Assembly: GCF_004323635.1 (NCBI RefSeq)
Contig: NZ_CP036515.1
Coordinates: 2,977,501 to 3,041,500 of the forward strand
From: Lichenihabitans psoromatis
GTDB taxonomy: Bacteria > Pseudomonadota > Alphaproteobacteria > Rhizobiales > Beijerinckiaceae
Reading direction: 5' to 3'
DNA: 64,000 nt
Under the pieces are notes generated by a model. It worked only from the letters and a program-made list of their open reading frames with translations, was not told the DNA's origin and ran no database searches. Positions within the stretch are counted from its first letter, which is position 1. Each line of letters begins with the position of its first letter. The position numbers and the translations under genes are program-made. Shown piece after piece: positions 1-8,662 of the stretch.

Positions 1-331
1 TGCCGCTGGTGCCCGTGACGGCCACGATGGTGCCGGGCTGGCCGGGCGTGAAGGCGGCCGCAGCCGTAGCGAGCGCGACGCGGATGTCGGGAACCTCGAT
101 GAGCGGCACGGCGGACGTGACCGGCGCCGCGCCGGTTTCCATCACGATGGCGACGGCCCCGCGCTGGATCGCTTGCGGAATGAAAGCCGATCCATCCTGC
201 CGGGTTCCAGGAACGGCGAAGAACAACGTGCCCGGCACGACGGCGCGGCTGTCCGACGCCAAAGCCGCGATGTCCATCGCCGCAGAGTCGGGCCGACCGG
301 CCGTTCCGGGCAAGAGCGCGTCGAGCCTCAC
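1..331 (-). CDS. murE: UDP-N-acetylmuramoyl-tripeptide synthetase MurE, N-terminal part (runs off the window)
   Basis: MurE is the cytoplasmic ligase that adds the third peptide residue (meso-diaminopimelate in Gram-negatives) to UDP-MurNAc-L-Ala-D-Glu. Only about 110 residues are present. They include the Mur N-terminal SDSR motif (about residues 27-30), which contacts the UDP part, and the beginning of the ATP-binding loop VTGTSG, cut at the window edge. The GTG start overlaps the ftsI stop by four bases (GTGA), as expected for translational coupling in the dcw cluster. Gene order mraZ-rsmH-ftsL-ftsI-murE confirms the identity. Confidence 0.93.
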   Translation of the reverse strand, partial: MRLDALLPGTAGRPDSAAMDIAALASDSRAVVPGTLFFAVPGTRQDGSAFIPQAIQRGAVAIVMETGAAPVTSAVPLIEVPDIRVALATAAAAFTPGQPGTIVAVTGTSG

Positions 332-2106
332 GGCTGCATCACGTCTGCGAGGCCGATGCCGAGCTTCGCCACATAAGGGAAGGGCTGCTGCGGCAGCACG
401 AAGTTCGGCGGCATGTCGAGAATGGGCGCGACGCGAGCCATGATCTTCCCGCAGACTTCGCCCGAGTTCCAGGCGGCCGTGTGGAAGCCATAGGTCCCCG
501 GCACAGCCTGCGGATCGTCCATCAGGACGAGGAAAAGGTATTTGGGCTTATCGGCCGGCATGATCGACATGAACGTGGTGAACACCTTGTCCTTGGCGTA
601 ACGGCCATGGATGATCTTATCGGCCGTCCCGGTCTTACCGCCGGCGAAGTAGCCCGGGATGTTGATCTTCTTGGCCGAACCCACGGCAGCATTGAGGCGC
701 ATCAGGTAGCGTAGCTCTTCCGACACTTCGGGCCGCACCACGCGCGGATATTGCGTCCGGACGTCGTCCGAATCGCGGCGCAGGAAGGTCGGCTTGATGA
801 GGTAGCCACCGTTGACGAGGCCCGCCACCGCCATCATGGCCTGCAACGGGGCCACGTTGAGACCCTGGCCGAAGGCGGCCGTGATGGTGTTGAGCTCGCT
901 CCAGGGCTTCGGGATCAGCGGCATGGCATTTTCGGGCAATTCGGTCCGCAGCCGGTCGAATTGGCCCATCTTTTTCAGAAACGCCTGATGGCCCTCGATC
1001 CCGACCAGCATGGCCATGCGGGCTGTGCCCACGTTGGATGAGTATTTGAAGACTTCCGGTACGGTCAGAAACCGTCCTTCGTTGTGGAAGTCGTGGATGG
1101 TGAAGCGCCCGTAACGCAGGCTGTCACGCGCATCGAGCTTCGAGTTCAGCGTGACCTTGTTGGCCTCGAGCGCCATCGCGATCGAGATCGCCTTGAAGGT
1201 CGACCCCATCTCGTAAACGCCGACCGTGAGATGGTTGATGTGATTTGGATCGAGGTTGAGCGCTTCGGCTGGATTATTGGGGTCGTAGTCGGGCAGGGAC
1301 GCGAAAGCGATCATCTCGCCGGTGTTGACGTTCATGATCGCGGCTGCGCCGGATTTCGCCTTGAAATGCTCGATGCCCTTGGCGAGTTCGTCGCGCATCG
1401 CATGGGTGGCGTTGAGGTCGATCGACAGCGTGATGGGCTTGAGGTCGTCGGACGATAGTTTGAAGCCGGCGCCGTGCAGGTCGGCCAAACCTTGTCCGTC
1501 GATATATTTCTCGATACCGGCGATGCCCTGATTGTCGAGGTTGGCGAAGCCGAGAACATGCGCCGCGATCGGCCCATTCGGGTAGACGCGACGATTCTCC
1601 GGCAGGAAGCCGATGCCGGGCAGGCCGAGGTGATAAACCTCCGCCTGCTGGCTCGGCGTGATGCCGCGTTTCACCCAAACGAACCCTTTGCGCGAGCCAA
1701 GCCGGTCCCGCAGGTCGTGCGCGTCGACATCCGGCAGCACGGCCGTCAGCAGTTCGACGGCCTCGTCCTTGTCGATGATGCGGCGCGGTTCGGCGAAGAC
1801 CGACATGGTCTTGATGTCGGTCGCCATCACGGCGCCGTTGCGGTCGAGAATGTCAGGCCGGGCGCCTGAGACGGCCTCTGCGGCCGCACCCTTCAGGCTT
1901 TGCGAATTGTCTGGCTTGAAGCCAAGCAGCACCAGCTTGCCCGAAATCAGGCCGAACACCATGATGAAGCCGATCGCGACGAGGCGTAGGCGCGAGCTGC
2001 TTTTGTCGAGCCGCGTTCGCATGACGTCGGCGAGAAACTGCGCCATGCGGCTCTTCGGTGCCCCGGCGGGATCCGGTTCGATGAAGTCGACGTTCGATTC
2101 AGCCAT
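328..2106 (-). CDS. ftsI: Peptidoglycan D,D-transpeptidase FtsI (PBP3)
   Basis: Septal class B penicillin-binding protein, 592 aa, acting in the inner membrane and periplasm with FtsW. A short cytoplasmic N-terminus is followed by one membrane segment at about residues 41-62, a pedestal domain, and the transpeptidase domain. The three catalytic motifs are visible: S302-T-F-K305 (acylated serine), S356-S-N358 and K491-T-G-T494. It starts three bases after the ftsL stop and overlaps murE by four, so it is cotranscribed in the dcw operon. Length is normal for alphaproteobacterial FtsI. Confidence 0.97.
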   Translation of the reverse strand: MAESNVDFIEPDPAGAPKSRMAQFLADVMRTRLDKSSSRLRLVAIGFIMVFGLISGKLVLLGFKPDNSQSLKGAAAEAVSGARPDILDRNGAVMATDIKTMSVFAEPRRIIDKDEAVELLTAVLPDVDAHDLRDRLGSRKGFVWVKRGITPSQQAEVYHLGLPGIGFLPENRRVYPNGPIAAHVLGFANLDNQGIAGIEKYIDGQGLADLHGAGFKLSSDDLKPITLSIDLNATHAMRDELAKGIEHFKAKSGAAAIMNVNTGEMIAFASLPDYDPNNPAEALNLDPNHINHLTVGVYEMGSTFKAISIAMALEANKVTLNSKLDARDSLRYGRFTIHDFHNEGRFLTVPEVFKYSSNVGTARMAMLVGIEGHQAFLKKMGQFDRLRTELPENAMPLIPKPWSELNTITAAFGQGLNVAPLQAMMAVAGLVNGGYLIKPTFLRRDSDDVRTQYPRVVRPEVSEELRYLMRLNAAVGSAKKINIPGYFAGGKTGTADKIIHGRYAKDKVFTTFMSIMPADKPKYLFLVLMDDPQAVPGTYGFHTAAWNSGEVCGKIMARVAPILDMPPNFVLPQQPFPYVAKLGIGLADVMQP

Positions 2107-2109
2107 GAC

Positions 2110-2502
2110 TTATCTCGCCGAGGAGGGAGTCGCGACGCTGCCGCCTGCGCGGCGATCCTGCGGCGTGTTGGTCGGCTCGGCCAAGCCGAGCGAGTCGAGC
2201 TTTCGGCCGATCGTGTCGACCTTTGGCGGCCGGTCGGGGAGTTCGGACAGTTGCACGATCTGGTCAAGCGACAGCATCCGAAGGTTCGTGTGCTGTTCGG
2301 CCAAGGCCTGCAGTCGCTCCGGACGGGTCAGCAGCGCCCATTCGGCGTGCAATCGGGCGATTGCATCTTGCTGGTCGGCGATCTGGTGCTTGGCCTTGAT
2401 GATTTGTTCGGCGAACAGGATCGTCTCGTATTTGATCGAATAGGCGTAGCCCGCAGACGCCACCAGGATCGTGACCGCGAGAATGTTGACGAAGCGCCAC
2501 AT
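2110..2502 (-). CDS. ftsL: Cell division protein FtsL-like
   Basis: Small bitopic division protein, 130 aa. An N-terminal membrane segment (about residues 4-21) is followed by a predicted coiled coil (about 30-65) rich in Q, A and L heptads, then a variable proline-rich tail. FtsL families are poorly conserved in sequence, so the call rests on size, topology and position between rsmH and ftsI. FtsL works with FtsB and FtsQ at the septum to activate FtsWI. It lies two bases downstream of rsmH. Confidence 0.9.
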   Translation of the reverse strand: MWRFVNILAVTILVASAGYAYSIKYETILFAEQIIKAKHQIADQQDAIARLHAEWALLTRPERLQALAEQHTNLRMLSLDQIVQLSELPDRPPKVDTIGRKLDSLGLAEPTNTPQDRRAGGSVATPSSAR

Positions 2503-2504
2503 GG

Positions 2505-3548
2505 CTACCGCCTGTTCTGAACGGTGGGGAGCCGGGCAAGATCGAGCCAGCGCGGATCGAGGGCTCCGACCGGCGCGTCGGTGCGGGTGCCGACCCTGAG
2601 CTTGGCCGAGCGGGAGCGTGGGTTCGTGGCGACCTCTTCGGGCGAGGGGCCGATATGCTGGCGTCCCTCGAGCGTGAACGTCGGCACCACGGCTTCGGGC
2701 TCGCCCGGCAGATGACGCGACCGGGTCTCGCCGCCGCCACGCCCGGAACGGGCCGCGAAGAAGCGCTTGACGATGCGGTCCTCGAGCGAATGGAAGGTGA
2801 CGACCGCGAGACGACCGCCTGGCGCGAGAACCTGCTCGGCCGCCGTCAATCCACGCACCAGTTCACCTAATTCGTCGTTAACCGCGATGCGGAGGGCCTG
2901 AAACGTGCGTGTGGCGGGGTGGATATCGCGCGGGCCAAGCGGCGCGACGCGCGCGATCATGTCGGCGAGAGGCTTCGTGCGGGTGAAGGGCATGATGGCG
3001 CGATCATGCACGATGGCGCGGGCGATGCGGCGCGAGGCGCGCTCTTCGCCGAAGTAAAAGAGGATGTTGGCGAGGCTTTCTTCATCGGCCGTGTTGACGA
3101 TGTCGGCGGCGCTGTCGCCACGCTTCTCCATCCGCATGTCGAGCGGGCCGTCGAAGCGGAACGAGAAGCCGCGCTGTTCCTCGTCGATCTGCATCGACGA
3201 GACGCCGATGTCGAGCACGACGCCATCGAGCGGCCCGAGGCCAAGCTCGCCGACGACGGTGTCGAGATTGCCGAACCGCGCCTCACGCAAGGTGAGCCGG
3301 CCGTTCGCGGCTTTGACGAGCGCGGCGCCGCCCGCGATCGCGCTTGGATCGCGATCGATCGCGATGACGCGCGTGCCGGCATGATCGAGAATGGCGCTGG
3401 TGTAGCCGCCGGCCCCGAAGGTTCCGTCGAGATAGAGGCCGCCATCGCGGAGCGCGAGGCTACCGAGAGCCTCTCCGCGGAGCACAGGAAGATGTCGAAC
3501 CGATCCGCCTGCGGCGAGGACAGGTCCATCGCCGCGACCCGACATCAT
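2505..3548 (-). CDS. rsmH: 16S rRNA (cytosine(1402)-N(4))-methyltransferase RsmH
   Basis: SAM-dependent methyltransferase of 16S rRNA C1402, about 347 aa. The SAM-binding region [16 protein letters not shown] lies near residue 40, [10 protein letters not shown] near residue 105, and the typical [13 protein letters not shown] segment near residue 255. The frame stays open far upstream to 4169, but this start is preferred: the ATG overlaps the mraZ stop (ATGA) and has an AGGAG ribosome site eight bases upstream. A second ATG follows at once. Part of the dcw operon. Confidence 0.95.
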   Translation of the reverse strand: MMSGRGDGPVLAAGGSVRHLPVLRGEALGSLALRDGGLYLDGTFGAGGYTSAILDHAGTRVIAIDRDPSAIAGGAALVKAANGRLTLREARFGNLDTVVGELGLGPLDGVVLDIGVSSMQIDEEQRGFSFRFDGPLDMRMEKRGDSAADIVNTADEESLANILFYFGEERASRRIARAIVHDRAIMPFTRTKPLADMIARVAPLGPRDIHPATRTFQALRIAVNDELGELVRGLTAAEQVLAPGGRLAVVTFHSLEDRIVKRFFAARSGRGGGETRSRHLPGEPEAVVPTFTLEGRQHIGPSPEEVATNPRSRSAKLRVGTRTDAPVGALDPRWLDLARLPTVQNRR

Positions 3549-4039
3549 TCCCGTGCTCCTGGAGGCGACGACGATGGACCATCCATCGTCGCGGGTCGAG
3601 AACCGTATTGCTGCCGCAACGCGCGGGTCTGCTGTCTGGCCTCCAGCAGGCGCGTACGGAAACTGTTCGGCTCCCAAATTTGAAACTTCTGGCCGGCGCC
3701 CACGAAGGTCACTTCGGTCGTGATGCCGGCATGCTCCTTGAGCGCCTCGGTGAGGCTGATGCGCCCTTCGGCATCGATCTTCAGGATGTCGCTTTCGCCC
3801 AGCAGCGTCATGGCGATCGCATCGCGGTCCGCCGAAAAGGGCGAGAGCGGTTCGATCATGGCGTCGATCTGATTCAGCAAAGCCTGCCCCCCGCAGTCGA
3901 GCGTCGGAAGGTCGAGCGAAGGGTGGACATATAATCCCTCGAACCCGTCTCGAGCCACCACTGCCCTGAACGATGCGGGAATCGATACGCGACCCTTTGC
4001 GTCCAGCTTGTTGGTGAAATTCGAGACAAAACGATCCAC
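3545..4039 (-). CDS. mraZ: Transcriptional regulator MraZ
   Basis: DNA-binding protein of the SpoVT/AbrB double-domain family, about 164 aa, first gene of the dcw cluster and in other bacteria a repressor of its own operon. The family N-terminus [20 protein letters not shown] is present, and a second half repeats the AKGR-like signature as DAEGRISL. I chose the GTG at 4039 because homologues start exactly there; an in-frame ATG at 4123 would add 28 residues with no family match. A 10-bp-spaced TGGG array lies over its promoter (4159-4182), consistent with autoregulation. Confidence 0.93.
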   Translation of the reverse strand: MDRFVSNFTNKLDAKGRVSIPASFRAVVARDGFEGLYVHPSLDLPTLDCGGQALLNQIDAMIEPLSPFSADRDAIAMTLLGESDILKIDAEGRISLTEALKEHAGITTEVTFVGAGQKFQIWEPNSFRTRLLEARQQTRALRQQYGSRPATMDGPSSSPPGARE

Positions 4040-4158
4040 CGTCCCCCCAGAGCCCACCCCATTCCAAACGTCGCGACAAACCAGTCGGAAGGCTTTGCTC
4101 CACCGGCGGGTGGAACGCTGCATCCGAACCGGAAAACCCTACGCTGGACGGGATGATT

Positions 4159-4182
4159 TGGGATATCATGGGACCATATGGG
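4159..4182 (+). promoter_or_regulatory. Putative MraZ operator: three TGGG boxes at 10-bp spacing
   Basis: TGGG occurs at 4159-4162, 4169-4172 and 4179-4182, exactly one helical turn apart, i.e. three TGGGN units with five-base spacers. That is the arrangement described for the E. coli MraZ operator. The boxes read on the strand opposite to mraZ and sit across the predicted promoter of the operon. The match in number, spacing and position makes this a good operator candidate; binding is inferred. Confidence 0.75.
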
Positions 4183-4188
4183 CGTCAA
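4160..4188 (-). promoter_or_regulatory. Predicted promoter of the mraZ-led dcw operon
   Basis: On the minus strand TTGACG (4188-4183) could be a -35 element. A 17-base spacer leads to TATCCC (4165-4160) as a weak -10. The start point would then lie near 4153, giving a leader of roughly 115 bases before the mraZ GTG. The three TGGG boxes cover the -10, the spacer and the edge of the -35. The -35 and spacing are good; the -10 is poor, as is common in GC-rich alphaproteobacteria. Confidence 0.5.
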
Positions 4189-4189
4189 T

Positions 4190-4404
4190 AAAACGGCAGC
4201 GACGTCCGACGCGACGCAGCAGCCTCCCGGTCATTAGAAAGCGTTAAGGTTAAGAGAGTGTTGCGCGCGGCAACGGCCCCGAAAATGCCATCATCGGGCT
4301 CGGCGGCGGGCAAATTATTTTTCGCGAAAACCGGGGTTTCGCGGCCGGGGGAGCGAAGCCGCCGCGCCGGTGCCGCAGCGAAGGCGATATCCCCGGGGCG
4401 CGAA
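4190..4404. other. Intergenic region between the mraZ promoter and rnpB
   Basis: No open frame with coding character. It holds a 13-base motif CGTTAAGGTTAAG at 4242-4254, whose reverse complement recurs at 50277-50289, and a 7-bp perfect inverted repeat CGCGAAA/TTTCGCG at about 4322-4342 next to an A/T tract. The hairpin lies downstream of rnpB, but on the rnpB strand it is followed by A rather than T, so it is not a standard rho-independent terminator. Confidence 0.5.
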
Positions 4405-4800
<396 letters not shown>

Positions 4801-4843
4801 TCGGGCTCTAGGCGCTCACGCTCGGAAAGGCAAATCGAACGGA

Positions 4844-5380
4844 TCAGGCGCGGGCCATGATCGACCGCGCCTTGCTGCAGTAGGAGCGCTGCGCTGCGTT
4901 GAAGCGGTGAACGCGATGGCCGCTTTGGTAATAGGCGAGCGTGCGGCACACGTCGCCGCCGGACGCGCGATAGGCCTCGGCCAGCACCTTCATGCCGTAG
5001 CGAAGGTTGGTATCGGCCGAGAGAAGGCCGTTGGCGCTCCCCCCGAAGCCATGGCGGCGCGCCGTGTCGGTCTTGATCTGCATCAATCCCATGGCGCCGT
5101 GGTTGCGCGCGCGGGGGTTGCCGCGGCTCTCGATGCGGATCACGGCTCGCGCGAGCCCGACCGGAATACCATTATCATGCGCATGTTGCGCCACCAGAGC
5201 CTCGAGGGTCGGGGCAGGGTCTTCATGGGCCTGGTTTGCCTGCGATGTAGCGGCTTCTTCGGCTGAAGCGACATTCCCGAAAACGATCGCGGCGAGAAGG
5301 CCGACCATGATGCTTTGATGCAATTTCAACCAATATTCCCTTCTGGGCCATTCATACTGGCCTTTCTCCTTTCGGCGCAT
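4844..5380 (-). CDS. Lytic transglycosylase, SLT domain (exported)
   Basis: Soluble-lytic-transglycosylase-like protein, 178 aa if begun at the first ATG. The catalytic Glu lies in RIESRGNPRARN, followed by the family motif GAMGLMQI and the late AYYQSG motif. It would cleave the MurNAc-GlcNAc bond in periplasmic peptidoglycan. A signal peptide ending in ASA follows a hydrophobic stretch. The start is uncertain: the ATG at 5380 has no ribosome site, while a TTG at 5329 gives a compact signal peptide and has AAGGGA upstream; an ATG at 5308 is also possible. Confidence 0.85.
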   Translation of the reverse strand: MRRKEKGQYEWPRREYWLKLHQSIMVGLLAAIVFGNVASAEEAATSQANQAHEDPAPTLEALVAQHAHDNGIPVGLARAVIRIESRGNPRARNHGAMGLMQIKTDTARRHGFGGSANGLLSADTNLRYGMKVLAEAYRASGGDVCRTLAYYQSGHRVHRFNAAQRSYCSKARSIMARA

Positions 5381-5715
5381 CTTGTCGGAAAAATGTCATC
5401 TTTCAGGCAGCCGACCTGATTCGAGAAATCGATCTGCTGTATGGTCGCTTGCTGATCAGTCGTCGCTAAAATACAACAGTGATGATCGGAAGGACCAAGC
5501 GTCGATCCGACCCGCTTCTGCGGTAATATTGGGCTTGACCCAGCACGCAAGATTGTGCAGTGGCGCGACGATGCTTGTGATTGGCCGTTTTCCTGTCTTT
5601 TTACAGTGGTGTCGCCTTTTCGCCCTCTGCTGTTTGCTGTAGGCATGCAGAAGGGGTGAATCGGACCGATTGACGCAAAATGTTGCTGCGATGGTCGAAC
5701 CAGGAGGAGCGAAGC
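5381..5715. other. Divergent intergenic region, relatively AT-rich
   Basis: Separates the divergently read transglycosylase and lipoprotein genes. Short frames exist on both strands, including one of 86 codons on the plus strand, but they lack ribosome sites and protein-like composition. It presumably holds both promoters; I see no convincing -35/-10 pair, and TTGACG at 5670 has no good -10 partner. A clear AGGAGG (5702-5707) at the right edge serves the TTG start at 5716. Confidence 0.5.
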
Positions 5716-6048
5716 TTGAAAAGGACTGTTCTATTGGCTGGCGCGCTAGCGTCGGCCTTGGCCATGTCGGGATGTGCGACCCCGCAGGGCCAGAATGCTG
5801 CCGGCGGCGCTGTGCTTGGCGGTGCGACCGGCGCGTTGATCGGTGGCTTGGCGTCGGGTCGTCCCGGTGGCGCGCTTGCGGGCGCAGCCATCGGCGCTGG
5901 CACAGGCGCGATCCTCGGCGCGGCCGCGACGCCGCCGCCACCGCGTCCGGGCTATTATTACGCCGCTCCCCCGCCGCCGCCCGCCTGCGCGCGTCGTGGC
6001 TTCGATGAATATGGCAACCCGGTTTGCCTGCGCTACTACGGCTACTGA
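5716..6048 (+). CDS. Glycine-zipper lipoprotein (17 kDa surface antigen-like)
   Basis: About 110 aa. A lipoprotein signal peptide with lipobox AMSGC is followed by a glycine zipper region (repeated GGA.GALIGG-type motifs, about residues 27-75) and a proline/tyrosine-rich tail. Glycine-zipper lipoproteins anchor in the outer membrane and are often stress related; no precise role can be given. The TTG start is chosen because AGGAGG lies eight bases before it and it yields a standard signal peptide; an upstream ATG at 5680 would spoil that. Confidence 0.8.
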   Translation: MKRTVLLAGALASALAMSGCATPQGQNAAGGAVLGGATGALIGGLASGRPGGALAGAAIGAGTGAILGAAATPPPPRPGYYYAAPPPPPACARRGFDEYGNPVCLRYYGY

Positions 6049-6064
6049 GATCGACGGAGGCGTC

Positions 6065-6844
6065 ATGTCGTCCGATGCGACGCCTCCGGGTCCCACCGTG
6101 TCACAGCCTGGCACACGTCTTCCCCTCACCATCATGGCATCGCCGAACCACGGCGAGCGGCTAGGTGCCGTCCCGACTATCCTCGTTCTGCACTACACGG
6201 GCATGCCGGACGGTACGTCGGCGCTCGCTTGGCTGTGCAACCCAGTCTCCCAAGTGTCTTGCCATTATGTAGTCGAGCAGGATGGCGGCATCCTGCAACT
6301 CGTGGCGGAAGATCGGCGCGCCTGGCACGCGGGTCGCTCCGCTTGGCGCGGGCTGACCGACCTCAACTCCGCATCGATCGGGATTGAAATCGTCAATGCC
6401 GGCCATGATGGCGGCTTGCCGGACTATCCCGCCGCTCAGATCGCCGCCGTCACCGATCTCTGCCGCGATATCGTGGCGCGATACGCGATCCGGCCGGACA
6501 ATGTGCTGGCGCATTCGGATATCGCGCCAGGGCGCAAGCAGGATCCGGGCGAGCGCTTTCCCTGGTCGACCTTGGCCGAAGCGGGCGTCGGCCTCTGGGT
6601 GCCGCCTCGCCCCGCCCGGTCGGGTCCATGTCTGCGGATCGGCGATGCGGGCGCACCTGTCGAGACAATCCAACGCAAGCTCGCGGCCTTTGGATATGGG
6701 CTGCCGATCACCGGCTCATTCGATACGGCGACCGAAGCGGTCGTGCGGTCGCTTCAGCTGCATTTCCGCCCCGAGCGGGTCGATGGCGTCGCCGATCCGG
6801 CCACGCTCGACACGCTGGACGATCTCCTGGCTATGCTGGCTTAG
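6065..6844 (+). CDS. N-acetylmuramoyl-L-alanine amidase, AmpD-like, with peptidoglycan-binding domain
   Basis: About 259 aa. Amidase_2 domain (about residues 20-170) with the expected zinc ligands H43 (LHYTGM), H150 (HSDIAPGRKQDPG) and D160, and catalytic E108. A C-terminal peptidoglycan-binding helical domain covers about 190-255. It would cut the amide between MurNAc and L-alanine in muropeptide recycling or turnover. No signal peptide is evident, which fits a cytosolic AmpD role. GGAGG precedes the ATG by four bases. It converges on the next gene with a four-base overlap of the stops. Confidence 0.88.
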   Translation: MSSDATPPGPTVSQPGTRLPLTIMASPNHGERLGAVPTILVLHYTGMPDGTSALAWLCNPVSQVSCHYVVEQDGGILQLVAEDRRAWHAGRSAWRGLTDLNSASIGIEIVNAGHDGGLPDYPAAQIAAVTDLCRDIVARYAIRPDNVLAHSDIAPGRKQDPGERFPWSTLAEAGVGLWVPPRPARSGPCLRIGDAGAPVETIQRKLAAFGYGLPITGSFDTATEAVVRSLQLHFRPERVDGVADPATLDTLDDLLAMLA

Positions 6845-7719
6845 AGAACCGTCTCGAGCAGAGCAGCGAGATCGCGCTTGATGGCGTCCTTGCAGGGATC
6901 GGCGGCCTCGAGAATACGCGCCGCATAGAAGAAATCCAGCAACCGGAACCGTTCGACCGGCGGATGAACGACAAGATGCGGCGGCCGTTCGCGCAGCATT
7001 CGCGCCGTCAGCCCTGCCTGCATGATCTGGGTCGCGCCGAGCATGGCCTCGAAGGGCTGCGGCGCGATGCCTTGTCCATCGGCCCGACCCGGCGACACAT
7101 CGCAGGCCAGCACCACCGAGGCATGATCGAACAGCATCTCGTATGGCAAGGGATTGACGACGCCGCCATCCACCAGCACCCGCCCGTCGCGCTCAACCGG
7201 TTTGACCATGCCGGGGATCGCCATCGAGCCCGCGACGGCACTGCGGAGATCGCCCGATTGCAGCACCAATTGCGCGCGGGCGTTGAAATCGGTCGTCACC
7301 ACCAGAAGCGGCAGCAGCAGGTCCTCGAAATTGGCCGGAATGTCGTCGGGCCAGAACGACGGCAGTAGCAGTTCCGCGTCCAGCAGCACCGGGTTGACCA
7401 AGCCGCGCTTCAGGATATCGGTGAAGCGTCCGACGCGGGCCTCCAACATGCGTCCGAGCAGCAGCCGTCGATTGCGGAGAACGCGCAGCGAAAAGGCACG
7501 AATGTCGCGCGCCGTCATGCCCGCCGCATAGGCGGCCGCCACCACCGCGCCCATCGAGGCGCCGGCGAGCACGAGTGGACGCACCCCAAGGTCGTCCAGG
7601 GCTTCGAGTACGACGATATGGGCGAGGCCGCGAGCGCCGCCGCCGCCGAGCGCCACCGCGACACCGCAGGGCGGACGGACGAAAGCCGGCGCGACCGATC
7701 GTGTTTCGTCGTTTCTCAT
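6841..7719 (-). CDS. Patatin-like phospholipase family protein
   Basis: Serine acyl hydrolase, 292 aa. Oxyanion-hole motif GGGGARG at residues 25-31, nucleophile S55 in GASMG, and catalytic D184 in DGG, so the Ser-Asp dyad of the patatin/RssA family is intact. Likely acts on membrane lipids or acyl esters; the substrate is unknown. Its ATG overlaps the upstream dehalogenase-like gene by four bases, so the two are translationally coupled and probably read from the purD side. Confidence 0.9.
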   Translation of the reverse strand: MRNDETRSVAPAFVRPPCGVAVALGGGGARGLAHIVVLEALDDLGVRPLVLAGASMGAVVAAAYAAGMTARDIRAFSLRVLRNRRLLLGRMLEARVGRFTDILKRGLVNPVLLDAELLLPSFWPDDIPANFEDLLLPLLVVTTDFNARAQLVLQSGDLRSAVAGSMAIPGMVKPVERDGRVLVDGGVVNPLPYEMLFDHASVVLACDVSPGRADGQGIAPQPFEAMLGATQIMQAGLTARMLRERPPHLVVHPPVERFRLLDFFYAARILEAADPCKDAIKRDLAALLETVL

Positions 7720-8618
7720 GCGGAGTAGAAGCGCATCAGGGCTTGACCGGTCGCTGCGGCATTCTCCTCGGCGAGGAAATGCCCGGATTCGATCGTCTCA
7801 CCCGTGGCCTGCGGCGCAAATCCGCGCCGCCAGACATCCAACGGGGCGTCTTTACCGGGTCCCTGCAGGTAATCCGAACTCGCCAGAATATGAACGGGGC
7901 ACGAGATCGTCTTACCGGCTGCCGCATCGGCCTCGTCGGCGGCGCGATCGAGCGTCGCACCGGCCCGGTAGTCCTCGCACATGGCATGGATGCGCGTCGG
8001 TTCCGTCCAGGTCGCGCGGTAATGGTCGAGCGCGCGCGGGTCGAAGGCCGCAAGCGATTTGGCCTTCGACCACTTGACCAGCAGGCCGCCGAACGCGGCA
8101 ACCGGGTCCTTGCCGAAGGCTTGCTCGGGCCGCGGTTCGGGTTCCGCAAGCGTGGTCCAATGGGGAGCGTCGCCGCTGCCGGCCTCGATCTGGCGCCACA
8201 CCTCCATGGTCGGCTCGATATCGAGCAGCGCGAGCTTGCTCAGCCGGCCGGGGTGATCGAGCGCCAGCCGGTAGCCGACCCGTGCGCCGCGATCGTGTCC
8301 CGCAAGAGCGAATTGGGCATGGCCAAGATCGTCCATCACGGCGATGACATCGTCGGCCATCACGCGTTTCGCATAGCCTTCGCCATTTTGGCTGCGCGGC
8401 ACAGACGACCATCCATAGCCGCGAAGGTCCATCGCCACGACGGTGAAATGCTTGGCCAGATCCGGCGCGATCGCGTGCCACATCGCCATGGTTTCGGGAA
8501 AACCGTGCAGCAGCATGAGCGGGGGGCCGGAGCCGCCGACCCGCGCGAAGATGCGTCCCGCATCGGTCGCGACGGTGCGTGAGGCGAAACCGGGGAAGAG
8601 GTCGGCGAGATCAGGCAT
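7716..8618 (-). CDS. Alpha/beta hydrolase closely resembling fluoroacetate dehalogenase
   Basis: 300 aa. Beyond the general alpha/beta-hydrolase fold (HGFPET, GHDRGAR), it carries every residue known to matter in characterised fluoroacetate dehalogenases: nucleophile D109 with R110 and R113 for carboxylate binding, the halide pocket H153, W154 and Y217, and catalytic H280 (ESGHF). The spacing is nearly identical to the Rhodopseudomonas palustris enzyme. Predicted reaction: hydrolytic removal of halide from haloacetates, possibly including C-F cleavage; real substrate unknown. It lies 44 bases after purD and is coupled to the patatin gene. Confidence 0.82.
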   Translation of the reverse strand: MPDLADLFPGFASRTVATDAGRIFARVGGSGPPLMLLHGFPETMAMWHAIAPDLAKHFTVVAMDLRGYGWSSVPRSQNGEGYAKRVMADDVIAVMDDLGHAQFALAGHDRGARVGYRLALDHPGRLSKLALLDIEPTMEVWRQIEAGSGDAPHWTTLAEPEPRPEQAFGKDPVAAFGGLLVKWSKAKSLAAFDPRALDHYRATWTEPTRIHAMCEDYRAGATLDRAADEADAAAGKTISCPVHILASSDYLQGPGKDAPLDVWRRGFAPQATGETIESGHFLAEENAAATGQALMRFYSA

Positions 8619-8662
8619 CAGCGTCTCCTTTCAGGCGGCAATGCCGTCGCGCGGTGGGCGTT

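Noticed and set aside
2505..4169. A 554-codon open frame covering rsmH and most of the mraZ region
   Set aside because: The upstream part is the mraZ gene read in another frame; rsmH homology and a good ribosome site place its start at 3548.
4310..4345. Possible rho-independent terminator for rnpB
   Set aside because: The hairpin is followed by A, not T, in the direction of rnpB transcription, and the T-run lies before it on the plus strand.
5382..5642. Plus-strand open frame of 86 codons
   Set aside because: No ribosome site and no recognisable protein character; lies in an AT-rich promoter region.
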